A DNA stretch of 27,792 bases from JBDKUD01 sp050943315 (lineage in GTDB: Bacteria > Bacillota > Syntrophomonadia > Syntrophomonadales > Syntrophomonadaceae). The position numbers and the translations under genes are program-made. A model generated the notes under the pieces. The model was not told the origin of the DNA. It made no database searches and worked only from the letters and a program-made list of their open reading frames with translations. How positions within the stretch are numbered: the stretch's first letter is position 1; each line of letters opens with the position of its first letter. The stretch lies in assembly GCA_050943315.1 (NCBI GenBank), contig JBMNOY010000025.1, positions 1 through 27,792 of the forward strand. Direction: 5' to 3'. Below are positions 7,506 through 15,039 of the stretch, piece by piece.

Positions 7506-8342
7506 TTAGAAATCCCTGCGGGTGAAGAAATAAATGGCCAGAAGCAGCATTATCGCCACGTAAACCAAGGTATAGACCAGCATCCAGCTGCTGGGTTGAG
7601 AGGATACCCCGAAAGGCCCGAAGTTATAAATAAAGCCTGACCCCACGCTGCCCGCAGTTCGGGCTACGGCCATCCGGTAGACGGAGTCACAGGGGATTAA
7701 GAGGCTGGTAACAACCCCGGTGTTCACCAGGGCATTATTGTTTAACGCAGCACCAATTTGTTCAATAAAACCACCGATTATGGCTACCGTAAAAAGCATG
7801 AAGGAGCAGACTCCGGTGGTTAGACTGCTTAAAAGTGACGAAAATAGATGGGTAACGGCAACTAAAATAACGGGAAATAGCATAAAAAGAAAAATTCCGG
7901 TGGCGGCTGCCTGAGGCCTGATAATTAATTGAAAATAATGCCGGGATAATACAATAACTGCTCCGGCCAACAAGGCACTATATAGCGCGGTTATTGCAGC
8001 ATAGGCCCAAAATTTGCCCAGTACTATGGAGCAACGCCGGATAGGTTTGGAAGCCAGGCTTAAAATGGTGCCAGTTTCGATTTCATGGGCAATGCTTCCT
8101 GTTCCGGCCAGTATGGCCAGGGTTCCGGCGAGAAAGGTGGACATATACCAGCCCAGGGTTAAAAGCTGATATCCGATTTGCTGCTTTAACAGTATCTGGT
8201 TATCGTGCAGGTTAAATTCCCTCGCCACATTAGAGAGTCCGGCAGCGTAGACCAGAAGATAGACAATAGTAAGAAGAATACCGATGTGTATGATACGTTT
8301 ATTTACAATTTCTTTAAGGGTTAACCTCATTATGTTCAGCAT
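7506..8342 (-). CDS. ABC-2 type transporter permease
   Basis: This 278-residue membrane protein has about six hydrophobic segments (around residues 17-35, 60-85, 105-130, 142-170, 175-200 and 255-275) and the ABC-2 permease signature region IAHEIETGTILSLASKPIRR, the cytoplasmic coupling segment. It is the last gene of the sigma-anti-sigma-ATPase-permease unit. The ATPase stop (8359-8361) overlaps its SD AAGGAG (8355-8360), so the two are translated together. The start at 8342 leaves 12 nt to the SD; ATG 8330 is an alternative. Exporters of this type next to ECF sigma factors usually confer resistance to peptide antibiotics or remove toxic lipids, but the substrate is unknown. Confidence 0.87.
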   Translation of the reverse strand: MLNIMRLTLKEIVNKRIIHIGILLTIVYLLVYAAGLSNVAREFNLHDNQILLKQQIGYQLLTLGWYMSTFLAGTLAILAGTGSIAHEIETGTILSLASKPIRRCSIVLGKFWAYAAITALYSALLAGAVIVLSRHYFQLIIRPQAAATGIFLFMLFPVILVAVTHLFSSLLSSLTTGVCSFMLFTVAIIGGFIEQIGAALNNNALVNTGVVTSLLIPCDSVYRMAVARTAGSVGSGFIYNFGPFGVSSQPSSWMLVYTLVYVAIMLLLAIYFFTRRDF

Positions 8343-8358
8343 ATGTATAAAACTCTCC

Positions 8359-9258
8359 TTAACGGGCTAAAAGATCCAGGAAAACTTCCTCCAGGGCGCG
8401 GCTCTTGCTATCTACATTATAAATACGGGCTCCCCTGGCAACCAGTTCGTTAATTATGGCCGGTATTTCTGCTTGTCCGGCTACTGCCAGGACTATTTTT
8501 CCCTTACTGCTTTCCACCACTTTATGTTCACTTTGCCAGCGGTTCACAAGGTTAGCATCGATATTATCAGCCTGGATGGTGACTACCTGGCCTGATTGTA
8601 AAAAACGCTCTATTTCGCCCTGGGCAATAAGACTTCCGTGGTTAATAAAACCCAGGTGGGAACAGGTTAATTCCACTTCGCTGAGCAGGTGGCTGTTCAA
8701 CAGAATAGTGGTACCCCGGTCTTTGAGCACGCCTATTAAATTACGTATATCCCGTCTGCCTATGGGGTCCAGGGCAGAGGTGGGTTCATCCAGAAAGACC
8801 AGGTCGGGATGATGCAAAATAGCTCCTGCCAGGGCTAAACGCTGTTGCATGCCTTTGGAGTAACCCTTGATGATTTCTTTTTCCCGGCCTTTTAGGCCGG
8901 TTATTATCAGAGCTTCAGCTATAGCCGCAGCTTGTTGGCGGGCCGGTATCTGATAACTGCGGGCATAGAAGCGCAGCAGTTCTTCAGCTGTTAACCATTC
9001 GTAGAGTCGGAATAACTCAGGCAGATAACCGGTGGTTTTGCGGGTATCCGGATTATTTACCGGTTTACCTTTAATTAAAGCCTGACCAGAGGTGGGCCGT
9101 ACCAAACCCAGAAGCATTTTAACCAGGGTGCTTTTACCGGCACCATTGGGACCGAGCAGACCAAAGACCTGCCCCTCCTCCACGGAAAGGCAGATCTTTT
9201 CACAGGCAATAACGTTGTTTTGATATCTTTTGGTCAAGTCCTGTGTGGTAATAATCAT
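8359..9258 (-). CDS. ABC transporter ATP-binding protein (DrrA/BcrA-like)
   Basis: This 299-residue ATPase has Walker A GPNGAGKST (36-44), a Q-loop region at GYLPELFRLYEWLT, a signature YSKGMQQRL, Walker B LVFLDEP, D-loop SALD and an H-loop His in LLNSHLL. The C-terminal 80 residues match the accessory domain of drug and lantibiotic exporter ATPases. ATG 9258 has SD GAGGT (9264-9268) embedded in the stop region of the anti-sigma gene, 3 nt apart. It energises the permease encoded directly downstream. The ECF sigma factor upstream suggests stress-induced expression. Confidence 0.93.
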   Translation of the reverse strand: MIITTQDLTKRYQNNVIACEKICLSVEEGQVFGLLGPNGAGKSTLVKMLLGLVRPTSGQALIKGKPVNNPDTRKTTGYLPELFRLYEWLTAEELLRFYARSYQIPARQQAAAIAEALIITGLKGREKEIIKGYSKGMQQRLALAGAILHHPDLVFLDEPTSALDPIGRRDIRNLIGVLKDRGTTILLNSHLLSEVELTCSHLGFINHGSLIAQGEIERFLQSGQVVTIQADNIDANLVNRWQSEHKVVESSKGKIVLAVAGQAEIPAIINELVARGARIYNVDSKSRALEEVFLDLLAR

Positions 9259-9261
9259 TAC

Positions 9262-10335
9262 TTACCTCAATGACTCGGCTATTTCTATTAGGTTTAACGG
9301 CTGATGGGAAAGGTCTTCTAAAATGTAAATTCTACCGTTGTTTTCCCAGATTAAACTATGGCCATTGTTGTTATTTACTATCACCGCGTCACTGCCGTTT
9401 ACATCCACTTTCTCTACATTTTCACCTGGTATGACTAAGGTATTTTCCCAATTACCGACAGCCTCTAACTGCCTTCTGACATTATCCGGCCAAATCGGCA
9501 GGGCTATCATGGCCTTGGCTACCTCGGAAACTTCAACATTTTCCGGTGCTTCTATTTCCGGTGCGGGTCCCTGCATAAGCCGGAAATCCGGGTAAGTTGC
9601 TACCAGAGTGTCTCCCATGGTTACCTTAAATGTTTGCCCCTTAAGTGAGGAAGGCAATAAGCAGCTGCTTCCCAGCGATTCAATCAGCTGGTTAACCTTA
9701 TCAACATCCGGAGTGATTAGTAATGCCGGCATTTTCTGCAATGAGTAGGTGCCTGTGGACGCATCAAGATTGCCGGGCAGTTTAACGGGAAAACCCAGGT
9801 CATTAAGTTCTGCATACCCCAGGTTTATTTCTTCTTGTTCGCCTTCAGCTTTAATAGTGCCGAAATTATTAACATTTAGATTCATGCTGCCCTTGGACAG
9901 GGCTTGTTCAATCTGCGTCACATCGTTGGGGCTGATAGTCAGCGTAGCTACGTTCTGCACCCGAAAGACTTTTAATAAATTAGCTGCTGCGGTTTGTACC
10001 GCCGGAACAGAACCAACTATTGCCAGAGCCAGCACCAGGGCTGCAGCTATGGCTACTTTTCTAAATTTCATAGGACTAACCTCCTTTTTCGTACCAGTCA
10101 TGTGCATTAGAAGATTATTCCAGACTTCCTGCTGTCCGCTGACCACAATGTCACGTGGCCATCCGCTACGGTTTTGCAGATGTTGGCAGGCAAAGTCCAG
10201 GTCCTGCTCTATTCTTTTCAGGGAAAGGGAACAACTGGCACAAGATGCAAGGTGAGCTTCGATTTGTATGCTTTCTTCAGTGGTCAGTTCCTTCTCTAAA
10301 TACAGTAAGAGTTGGCCTTGGTCTGGACAATTCAT
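9262..10335 (-). CDS. zinc-finger anti-sigma factor with extracytoplasmic sensor domain
   Basis: This encodes a 357-residue single-pass membrane protein. The N-terminal zinc-binding anti-sigma domain shows C3 and H28-x3-C32-x2-C35. A single TM helix (about 93-113) separates it from a large extracytoplasmic region ending in SLIWENNGRIYILEDLS, which resembles DUF4367-type C-termini. The start ATG 10335 is preferred over ATG 10362: AAAGGAGG (10348-10355) serves it, and MNCPDQGQLLLYLEKEL is the usual opening of the domain. It overlaps the sigma gene by 59 bp, so synthesis is probably coupled. It is expected to hold the sigma factor inactive at the membrane until an envelope signal is sensed. Confidence 0.88.
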   Translation of the reverse strand: MNCPDQGQLLLYLEKELTTEESIQIEAHLASCASCSLSLKRIEQDLDFACQHLQNRSGWPRDIVVSGQQEVWNNLLMHMTGTKKEVSPMKFRKVAIAAALVLALAIVGSVPAVQTAAANLLKVFRVQNVATLTISPNDVTQIEQALSKGSMNLNVNNFGTIKAEGEQEEINLGYAELNDLGFPVKLPGNLDASTGTYSLQKMPALLITPDVDKVNQLIESLGSSCLLPSSLKGQTFKVTMGDTLVATYPDFRLMQGPAPEIEAPENVEVSEVAKAMIALPIWPDNVRRQLEAVGNWENTLVIPGENVEKVDVNGSDAVIVNNNNGHSLIWENNGRIYILEDLSHQPLNLIEIAESLR

Positions 10336-10840
10336 ATGTCTGGTTAACCTCCTTTCCTGCATAAGCAGTCTTAAACCTATGCATAGCTCTTCTTAACATC
10401 GTTCCCACTGACCCTATGGAAACATTAGCTGCTTCTGCCATCTCGCTATAAGACAAGCCGTCCATTTTCATTTTCAACAACAATTGATCCTTCCAGGGCA
10501 GGGAGGCGAGTATATCTTCGACCTCAATTCTGGTCAAATCGGGGTTCATATTAGTGCTTTCCTGCCGGTTGTTGTCCCAAAAGGCGATCTCTCGTTTAAA
10601 GCGAATTTTCAGATGGCGCATATGATTCCAGGCCAGATTGCTCAACACTTTTTTCAGCCATGCCCGGGGTACGGCAATATTCTGGGGATGGGGAAGATTA
10701 AACCAGCGCAAGAAGGTTTCCTGGCACAAGTCTTGGGCAGTTGCTTCATTTTTCACCAGATAAAGAGCATAACGATACAGATATGGATATTCTTCCTCAA
10801 AAAACTTCTCAGCTTCGGCCTGGCTATAATCTTTTAGCAG
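10277..10840 (-). CDS. ECF-type RNA polymerase sigma factor, apparent CTG start
   Basis: As annotated here the protein has 187 residues, normal for an ECF sigma factor. Region 2 covers about residues 10-75 (EEYPYLYRYALYLV, then the conserved AQDLCQETFLRWF), and region 4 is the C-terminal helix-turn-helix (DILASLPWKDQLLLKMKM, then LSYSEMAEAANVSIGSVGTML). The only ATG/GTG/TTG in frame is GTG 10756, which has no SD and would remove the first 28 residues including region 2.1. A CTG at 10838-10840 is 8 nt from GGAGG within AAGGGAGGG (10848-10856), and the frame closes with TGA at 10856-10858. I therefore infer a CTG start, with moderate confidence. It overlaps and precedes its anti-sigma gene and the ABC genes. 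Confidence 0.8.
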   Translation of the reverse strand: MLKDYSQAEAEKFFEEEYPYLYRYALYLVKNEATAQDLCQETFLRWFNLPHPQNIAVPRAWLKKVLSNLAWNHMRHLKIRFKREIAFWDNNRQESTNMNPDLTRIEVEDILASLPWKDQLLLKMKMDGLSYSEMAEAANVSIGSVGTMLRRAMHRFKTAYAGKEVNQTYELSRPRPTLTVFREGTDH

Positions 10841-10885
10841 TTTTAATCCCTCCCTTCAGGGCCCTATGTTATATATGACACTCAA

Positions 10886-10912
10886 GACGGTCTGATTCTT
10901 ACACCTGTTTTA
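10886..10912 (-). promoter_or_regulatory. candidate autoregulated ECF-type promoter
   Basis: On the minus strand TAAAAC (10907-10912) lies 17 nt upstream of CGTC (10886-10889), resembling the TGAAAC-N16/17-CGTC form recognised by ECF factors such as SigW and SigM. It is 46 nt upstream of the proposed CTG start, which fits self-activation of the sigma operon. No good sigma-A promoter was seen here. Confidence 0.35.
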
Positions 10913-11069
10913 AAAAAATATTTAAACTGCATATTCACTGTAACCTTAATTAGTCAGTTGCTCAAGAAAAATTTGAGGTAAAATAGAATCCATGGAATTA
11001 AAGGCAGAGATGCTGGTGGGCTTAGTATGTTTACTAACCTGATAACCTATTTTGGAGTGGATAGTTTAT

Positions 11070-11852
11070 ATGCAAATACATATACTGGCCAGTGGCAGCA
11101 GTGGTAATGCCGTATTTATTGAATTGGGCGGATGTAAACTGCTTATTGACGCCGGGATAAGTGCCCGCCGTATTGAAAGGGGATTGGCGGCCGTAGGTGT
11201 TCGGGCTGGCGACCTTGATGGAGTTCTTATAACCCATGAACATTCTGATCATATTCAGGGGCTGGATGTGCTGATAAGGAGGCATCACCTCCCGGTTTAT
11301 GCCCGTCCGGCCACCTGGAGCGCCATACCCTGCCGGAGCAAATTACCAGGCTCATGTTGTCTCGAATTAGAGGAGACTTTAGAGAAGGGACCAGTTTACA
11401 TTACTCCCTTTAGCATTTCCCATGATGCTGCTGACCCGGTCGGATTTTGTTTTTACTATAGGAATTATAAATGGGTATTGGCCACCGATCTGGGAGTAGT
11501 AACCCCAAACGTCCGAGAAGCCTTAACGCGGGCGGATGCGGTGGTTCTGGAAGCCAATCATGATGTGGAGATGTTACAAAAGGGGCCTTATCCGCAGTTT
11601 CTGAAACAACGCATTAAGAGTAAGGTAGGACATCTATCCAATTTTGATGCAGCTCAACTTTTAGCCACTATTCCGCGCCAACCGGTTATGGAGGTTTTCC
11701 TGGCTCATCTCAGCCAGAAAAACAATCATTGGCAGCTGGCTGAAAATACTGTTTTAAGGGTCCTTAAAGACCATGGCTTGGCAGCAGAAGAGGAAATAAA
11801 ACTACACCGGACCTACCCTGATGCCACTGCCAGCCTGGTAAACGAGATGTAG
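11070..11852 (+). CDS. MBL-fold metallohydrolase, YycJ/WalJ-like
   Basis: This 260-residue enzyme has the full metal-binding set of the metallo-beta-lactamase fold: THEHSDH (H56, H58, D60, H61), SISHDA, ATDLG, and C-terminal GHLSN and LAHLS. The opening MQIHILASGSSGNAVFIE is the characteristic start of the YycJ/WalJ family, whose Bacillus member is linked to the WalRK cell-wall regulon and proposed to be a nuclease. ATG 11070 is preferred to the in-frame TTG 11052. A possible promoter (TTGCTC 10958-10963, TAAAAT 10979-10984) has a short 15-nt spacer. No walR or walK is adjacent. It converges with the GAF-HD-GYP gene, with only 6 bp between the stops and no hairpin terminator seen. Confidence 0.9.
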   Translation: MQIHILASGSSGNAVFIELGGCKLLIDAGISARRIERGLAAVGVRAGDLDGVLITHEHSDHIQGLDVLIRRHHLPVYARPATWSAIPCRSKLPGSCCLELEETLEKGPVYITPFSISHDAADPVGFCFYYRNYKWVLATDLGVVTPNVREALTRADAVVLEANHDVEMLQKGPYPQFLKQRIKSKVGHLSNFDAAQLLATIPRQPVMEVFLAHLSQKNNHWQLAENTVLRVLKDHGLAAEEEIKLHRTYPDATASLVNEM

Positions 11853-11858
11853 CCATGT

Positions 11859-13379
11859 CTAGATTTGCTCCCACACTTTGGCGCGGATAAATATATCCAG
11901 CAGAGGACCGTCCAGTTCCCCATCCTGGACCATGAACCTCAATATTTTGAGAGCCTGTTCCAGCGGCATTTCTTTCTTGTAGGGGCGGTCGGAAGCGGTT
12001 AAAGCATCAAAAACATCAACCAAAGCCAGAATTCTGCCTTCCAGGGGAATATCCCGGTCTTTCAGACCAAGCAGGTAACCATTTCCGTTAAGGTGTTCAT
12101 GATGGATGCTGGCAAAATAGGGTACTTTTGCGAGCTTGCCGGTAAAAGGTATTTTCTCCAGCATACGTTGGGTTACTAAGACATGATTCTCCATAATACG
12201 GCGTTCTTCCGCGGTAAGGGTTCCTTTCACAACACTTAAGGCTTGGAGTTCATCATTTGACAGCCAGGGGAGTTCTTGCCCGTGCAAATCTACATAAGTA
12301 AGGGATGCAATTTGCTTTAATTCCTTTAGTATTTCCTCATCTACAAAGGTAGCGGGGTTGTCAACTCTTAGAATCAGCTGGCGGGCTCTTTCCACCTGAG
12401 CTTGGCTTTCTAGCCATTCTTTTTCAAGTAAATCCAGCTCATTGGAGCGGGCAGTTGATAACAGGCCCATTTTCTTCTCCAGGTATCTAGAGTATAGACT
12501 GGAGTGAATGAAATCCAAACGCTGCATGACCAATTCTATCCGCCCTTCCAGGCGGGTAGCTTTATTCATAACTGCTAAAGGGGTAGCAATTTTTCCAATA
12601 TCGTGAAGCCATCCGGCCATTACCAACTGGGTTATACGTTCCTCAGGAAAGGTTTCATTAGCCCAGGGTCCTTCGTTGGTCTCGTCTACAGCCCGGGCTA
12701 ACTGGCCGGCGAGTAAGGCTACTCTTCTGGTGTGGTTGGCATTATAGGGAGTGCGGGAGTCTATAGCGGTAGCCATTACCTCCACAAAAGAATTAAAAAG
12801 CTTTTCAATATCAGCTACCAGCTGGGTATTGGTAATGGAGATGGCGGCCTGAGAGGAGAGGCAGGAGATAACCTTCTCATAGTAATCGGCAAAAGGCACC
12901 GGATTACCGGCATCATCCTGGGCATTAATAAGCTGCAGCACCCCAATTACTTCTCCCACGTGATTCTCAAGTGGTGTGACCAGCATGGAAGCCGTACGGT
13001 AACCGGTAATCTGATCGTATTTTTTAGGCCCGGAGAAATCAAACCCCTCAGCATAATATACATCAGCGATATTGACAATCTGCTTAGTCAGGGCGACATA
13101 AGATGACACATTATCGCGGGACATAGGTACCGGCGGCAAGTCAATCGGCTCACCCTTTCCCCCTTTAAACACCTGCATAGTTTCGTTTTGGATTATCTTA
13201 AAAGTAAGATACTTGCCATCACATAGATAAAGTGTGCCACCATCCGCCCGGGTGATTCTGCGTGCCTCGGTAACTATCATTTCCAGGACCCGGTTACGGT
13301 CCTTTTCCATTGACAGGGCAATACCAATATTAAGAATATCTTCGACCTGTTCTAGTAACTCAGAACTGTAGCCTTTCAT
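11859..13379 (-). CDS. GAF domain protein with atypical HD-GYP domain
   Basis: This 506-residue protein has an N-terminal GAF sensor (about 20-190) and a C-terminal HD-GYP-type phosphohydrolase domain (about 200-505). The HD dyad is H259-D260 in WLHDIGKIATP, and HHE is at 426-428. The signature that is normally GYP reads NGNGYLLGL, with Leu436 in place of Pro. The stretch from HD to HHE is about 166 residues, roughly 100 more than in standard HD-GYP proteins such as RpfG, with a charged, probably coiled insertion. The start overlaps the stop of the upstream MBL-fold gene by 4 bp (ATGA), indicating coupled translation. It may hydrolyse c-di-GMP or another nucleotide, or be a regulatory relic; the metal ligands largely persist. 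Confidence 0.88.
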   Translation of the reverse strand: MKGYSSELLEQVEDILNIGIALSMEKDRNRVLEMIVTEARRITRADGGTLYLCDGKYLTFKIIQNETMQVFKGGKGEPIDLPPVPMSRDNVSSYVALTKQIVNIADVYYAEGFDFSGPKKYDQITGYRTASMLVTPLENHVGEVIGVLQLINAQDDAGNPVPFADYYEKVISCLSSQAAISITNTQLVADIEKLFNSFVEVMATAIDSRTPYNANHTRRVALLAGQLARAVDETNEGPWANETFPEERITQLVMAGWLHDIGKIATPLAVMNKATRLEGRIELVMQRLDFIHSSLYSRYLEKKMGLLSTARSNELDLLEKEWLESQAQVERARQLILRVDNPATFVDEEILKELKQIASLTYVDLHGQELPWLSNDELQALSVVKGTLTAEERRIMENHVLVTQRMLEKIPFTGKLAKVPYFASIHHEHLNGNGYLLGLKDRDIPLEGRILALVDVFDALTASDRPYKKEMPLEQALKILRFMVQDGELDGPLLDIFIRAKVWEQI

Positions 13380-14221
13380 AAATCTATTACCATTCCTTCC
13401 CTGGCTGCGAGTAAGTTAGGATACTCTTCCCGAGCTATTTGTTCTATTTGCTCCATTTCTTCATCGGTGCGAAAACTGGCATGATGAAATAATACTAGTT
13501 GCCCAGCACCGGAAGCACGAACCAGCTTAATGCCTTCCTGCCAGGTTGAATGCCCCCACCCCTTTTTTCCTGGTACAGAGGCTGAACCGGTGTACTCCTG
13601 ATTGGTAAAGTTACTGTCGTAAACCAACAGATCGGCTCCTTTTACGAACTCAATCAGGTTATTGTCAATAGGGTCTTGATGTTCATAATCAGTAACGTAA
13701 CAACATGTGCGGTCATTATACTCGATTCGATAGGAAAGACCTCCACCGGGATGGTTATTGGAAAATGTTTTTACAGCTATACCATTTTTAAGGTCAAGAA
13801 TTTGATTGCCCTGCAGCTGGCAAAATTGAACATCCGCCCCCAACTGTTGGATGCTGACCGGAAAGAACTCAGGGCGCATCTGAAATTCACACAACTGGGC
13901 AAAAGTAGTGCTTTCCTTTCCTGGACCATAGAGGGTGAACCTATTCTGCGCCTTAAAAATAGGTCCAAAGAAAGGAAGTCCTTGAATATGGTCCCAGTGA
14001 GTATGAGTTATGAATATATCTGCAGAGACAGACTTTAAAGCAGAATCCAGATGCTGCCCTAATTCACATATTCCGGTACCTGCATCTAGTATCAGGAGAC
14101 GCTCACCGAGCTGTATTTCGATACAGGGCGTATTTCCGCCGAATTTTATGGTATCACGACCAGGAACCGGGCGGGAACCCCTAACCCCCCAAAAAACAAC
14201 CCGATAATTAAAATTTTTCAT
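13376..14221 (-). CDS. MBL-fold metallohydrolase (cyclic-nucleotide phosphodiesterase/PhnP-like)
   Basis: This 281-residue protein opens with VVFWGVRGSRPVPG and has GGNTPC (28-33), LDAGTG (45-50) and the metal motif THTHWDH (H73, H75, D77, H78), typical of the MBL branch near PhnP and class II cAMP phosphodiesterases. Later ligands are in NNHPGG, VTDYEHQ and the C-terminal LFHHASF. ATG 14221 has a purine-rich AAGGTAGG region (14230-14237) as SD. The ATGA overlap with the GAF-HD-GYP gene suggests that the two hydrolases form one signalling unit, perhaps acting in sequence on a cyclic nucleotide; this is inference. An AT-rich upstream gap (14222-14440) with TATAAT (14248-14253) on the minus strand may hold its promoter, without a clear -35. 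Confidence 0.87.
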   Translation of the reverse strand: MKNFNYRVVFWGVRGSRPVPGRDTIKFGGNTPCIEIQLGERLLILDAGTGICELGQHLDSALKSVSADIFITHTHWDHIQGLPFFGPIFKAQNRFTLYGPGKESTTFAQLCEFQMRPEFFPVSIQQLGADVQFCQLQGNQILDLKNGIAVKTFSNNHPGGGLSYRIEYNDRTCCYVTDYEHQDPIDNNLIEFVKGADLLVYDSNFTNQEYTGSASVPGKKGWGHSTWQEGIKLVRASGAGQLVLFHHASFRTDEEMEQIEQIAREEYPNLLAAREGMVIDL

Positions 14222-14440
14222 AGGACTGCGCCTACCTTCACTATATAATTATAATAATTAAGTAGGTACTAATATCATTAAATGATTGTTATTTTCTTTA
14301 ACTGGTGCATAGAATCCTCTTTTACATAAAATAAGCAGTTTTTGATGATAATTAGGATAGTCCCTGTATATTAAATATCTGTCGGCAAAGATTTACATTT
14401 TGAAGCTATGAACACCAGTTACTGTTAAGGAGAGAACCAA

Positions 14441-14857
14441 ATGGAATTAGAACAATGTTTTAACTTTATATTAACCAAAGCACAACAATCGGTACATCAA
14501 ATATTTAAGGCGGAATTGGCTCCTTTTAAGGTTACTCCGGGGCAATACGCGGTATTAAAATGCCTGTGGGATGAAAACGGGCAGACTGCCAGACAGTTGG
14601 CAGAAAGGCTTTTTTTGGACGGCTCTACTGTTAGCGGACTTCTGGATCGTCTGGAACAAAAAGGTTTAATTGAGAAACAGATGGATCCCCGGGACCGGAG
14701 AGCCCTCAAAGTTCTGCTCACTCAAAAAGGCAGTGATTTGGAACAGCCATTATCCCAGGCTATAGAAGCCGCCAATCAGAAAGCCTTAAAGGAATTAAGT
14801 GAAGAACAGTCCCAAACCTTGAAAGGTTTATTGCATCAGTTAAATAAAACTTCATAA
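14441..14857 (+). CDS. MarR-family transcriptional regulator
   Basis: This 138-residue protein is a typical MarR winged-helix dimer: helices for dimerisation at both ends, the recognition region QTARQLAERLFLDGSTVSGLLDRLEQKG and the wing IEKQMDPRDRRALKVLLT with the conserved DxRxxR pattern. AAGGAGAG (14427-14434) places the start at ATG 14441. It lies directly upstream of the acyl-CoA dehydrogenase/ETF operon, whose promoter carries a palindrome. Local repression responsive to acyl-CoA, a fatty acid or a phenolic ligand is the simplest model. FabT, a MarR-type regulator of lipid genes, is a family precedent, but ligand and target are not shown here. Confidence 0.9.
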   Translation: MELEQCFNFILTKAQQSVHQIFKAELAPFKVTPGQYAVLKCLWDENGQTARQLAERLFLDGSTVSGLLDRLEQKGLIEKQMDPRDRRALKVLLTQKGSDLEQPLSQAIEAANQKALKELSEEQSQTLKGLLHQLNKTS

Positions 14858-14898
14858 AAAGGTTTTTTTTATCGAATAGTTGGTATACAAATTAATGG

Positions 14899-14932
14899 TT
14901 GACAAGCTTTTTTTGAATTCTTAGAATTCAAA
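14899..14932 (+). promoter_or_regulatory. sigma-A promoter overlapped by a 21-bp palindromic operator
   Basis: TTGACA (14899-14904), a 17-nt spacer and TAGAAT (14922-14927) form a near-consensus promoter. A perfect inverted repeat, TTTGAATTC (14912-14920) and GAATTCAAA (14924-14932) around TTA, covers the -10 box and the spacer's downstream half. A bound dimer would exclude RNA polymerase. The TTTGA...TCAAA ends recall FabT-type MarR operators as I remember them. A leader of about 105 nt separates it from the acyl-CoA dehydrogenase start and includes an imperfect GC-rich hairpin around 14946-14966. Confidence 0.75.
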
Positions 14933-15039
14933 TTAGGAGGGACTACCGCACCCATCGGGGGGCGGCAGTAAGAAATGCTTTAAGAAATGTTTATTGTTGA
15001 GGTTGGAGTTAACTGAGCAGAAGAAAGGGGATGTATTGG

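Noticed and set aside
14946..14966. Attenuator or riboswitch in the leader of the acyl-CoA dehydrogenase operon
   Set aside because: Only one short imperfect GC-rich hairpin is present, with no T-run and no competing structure.
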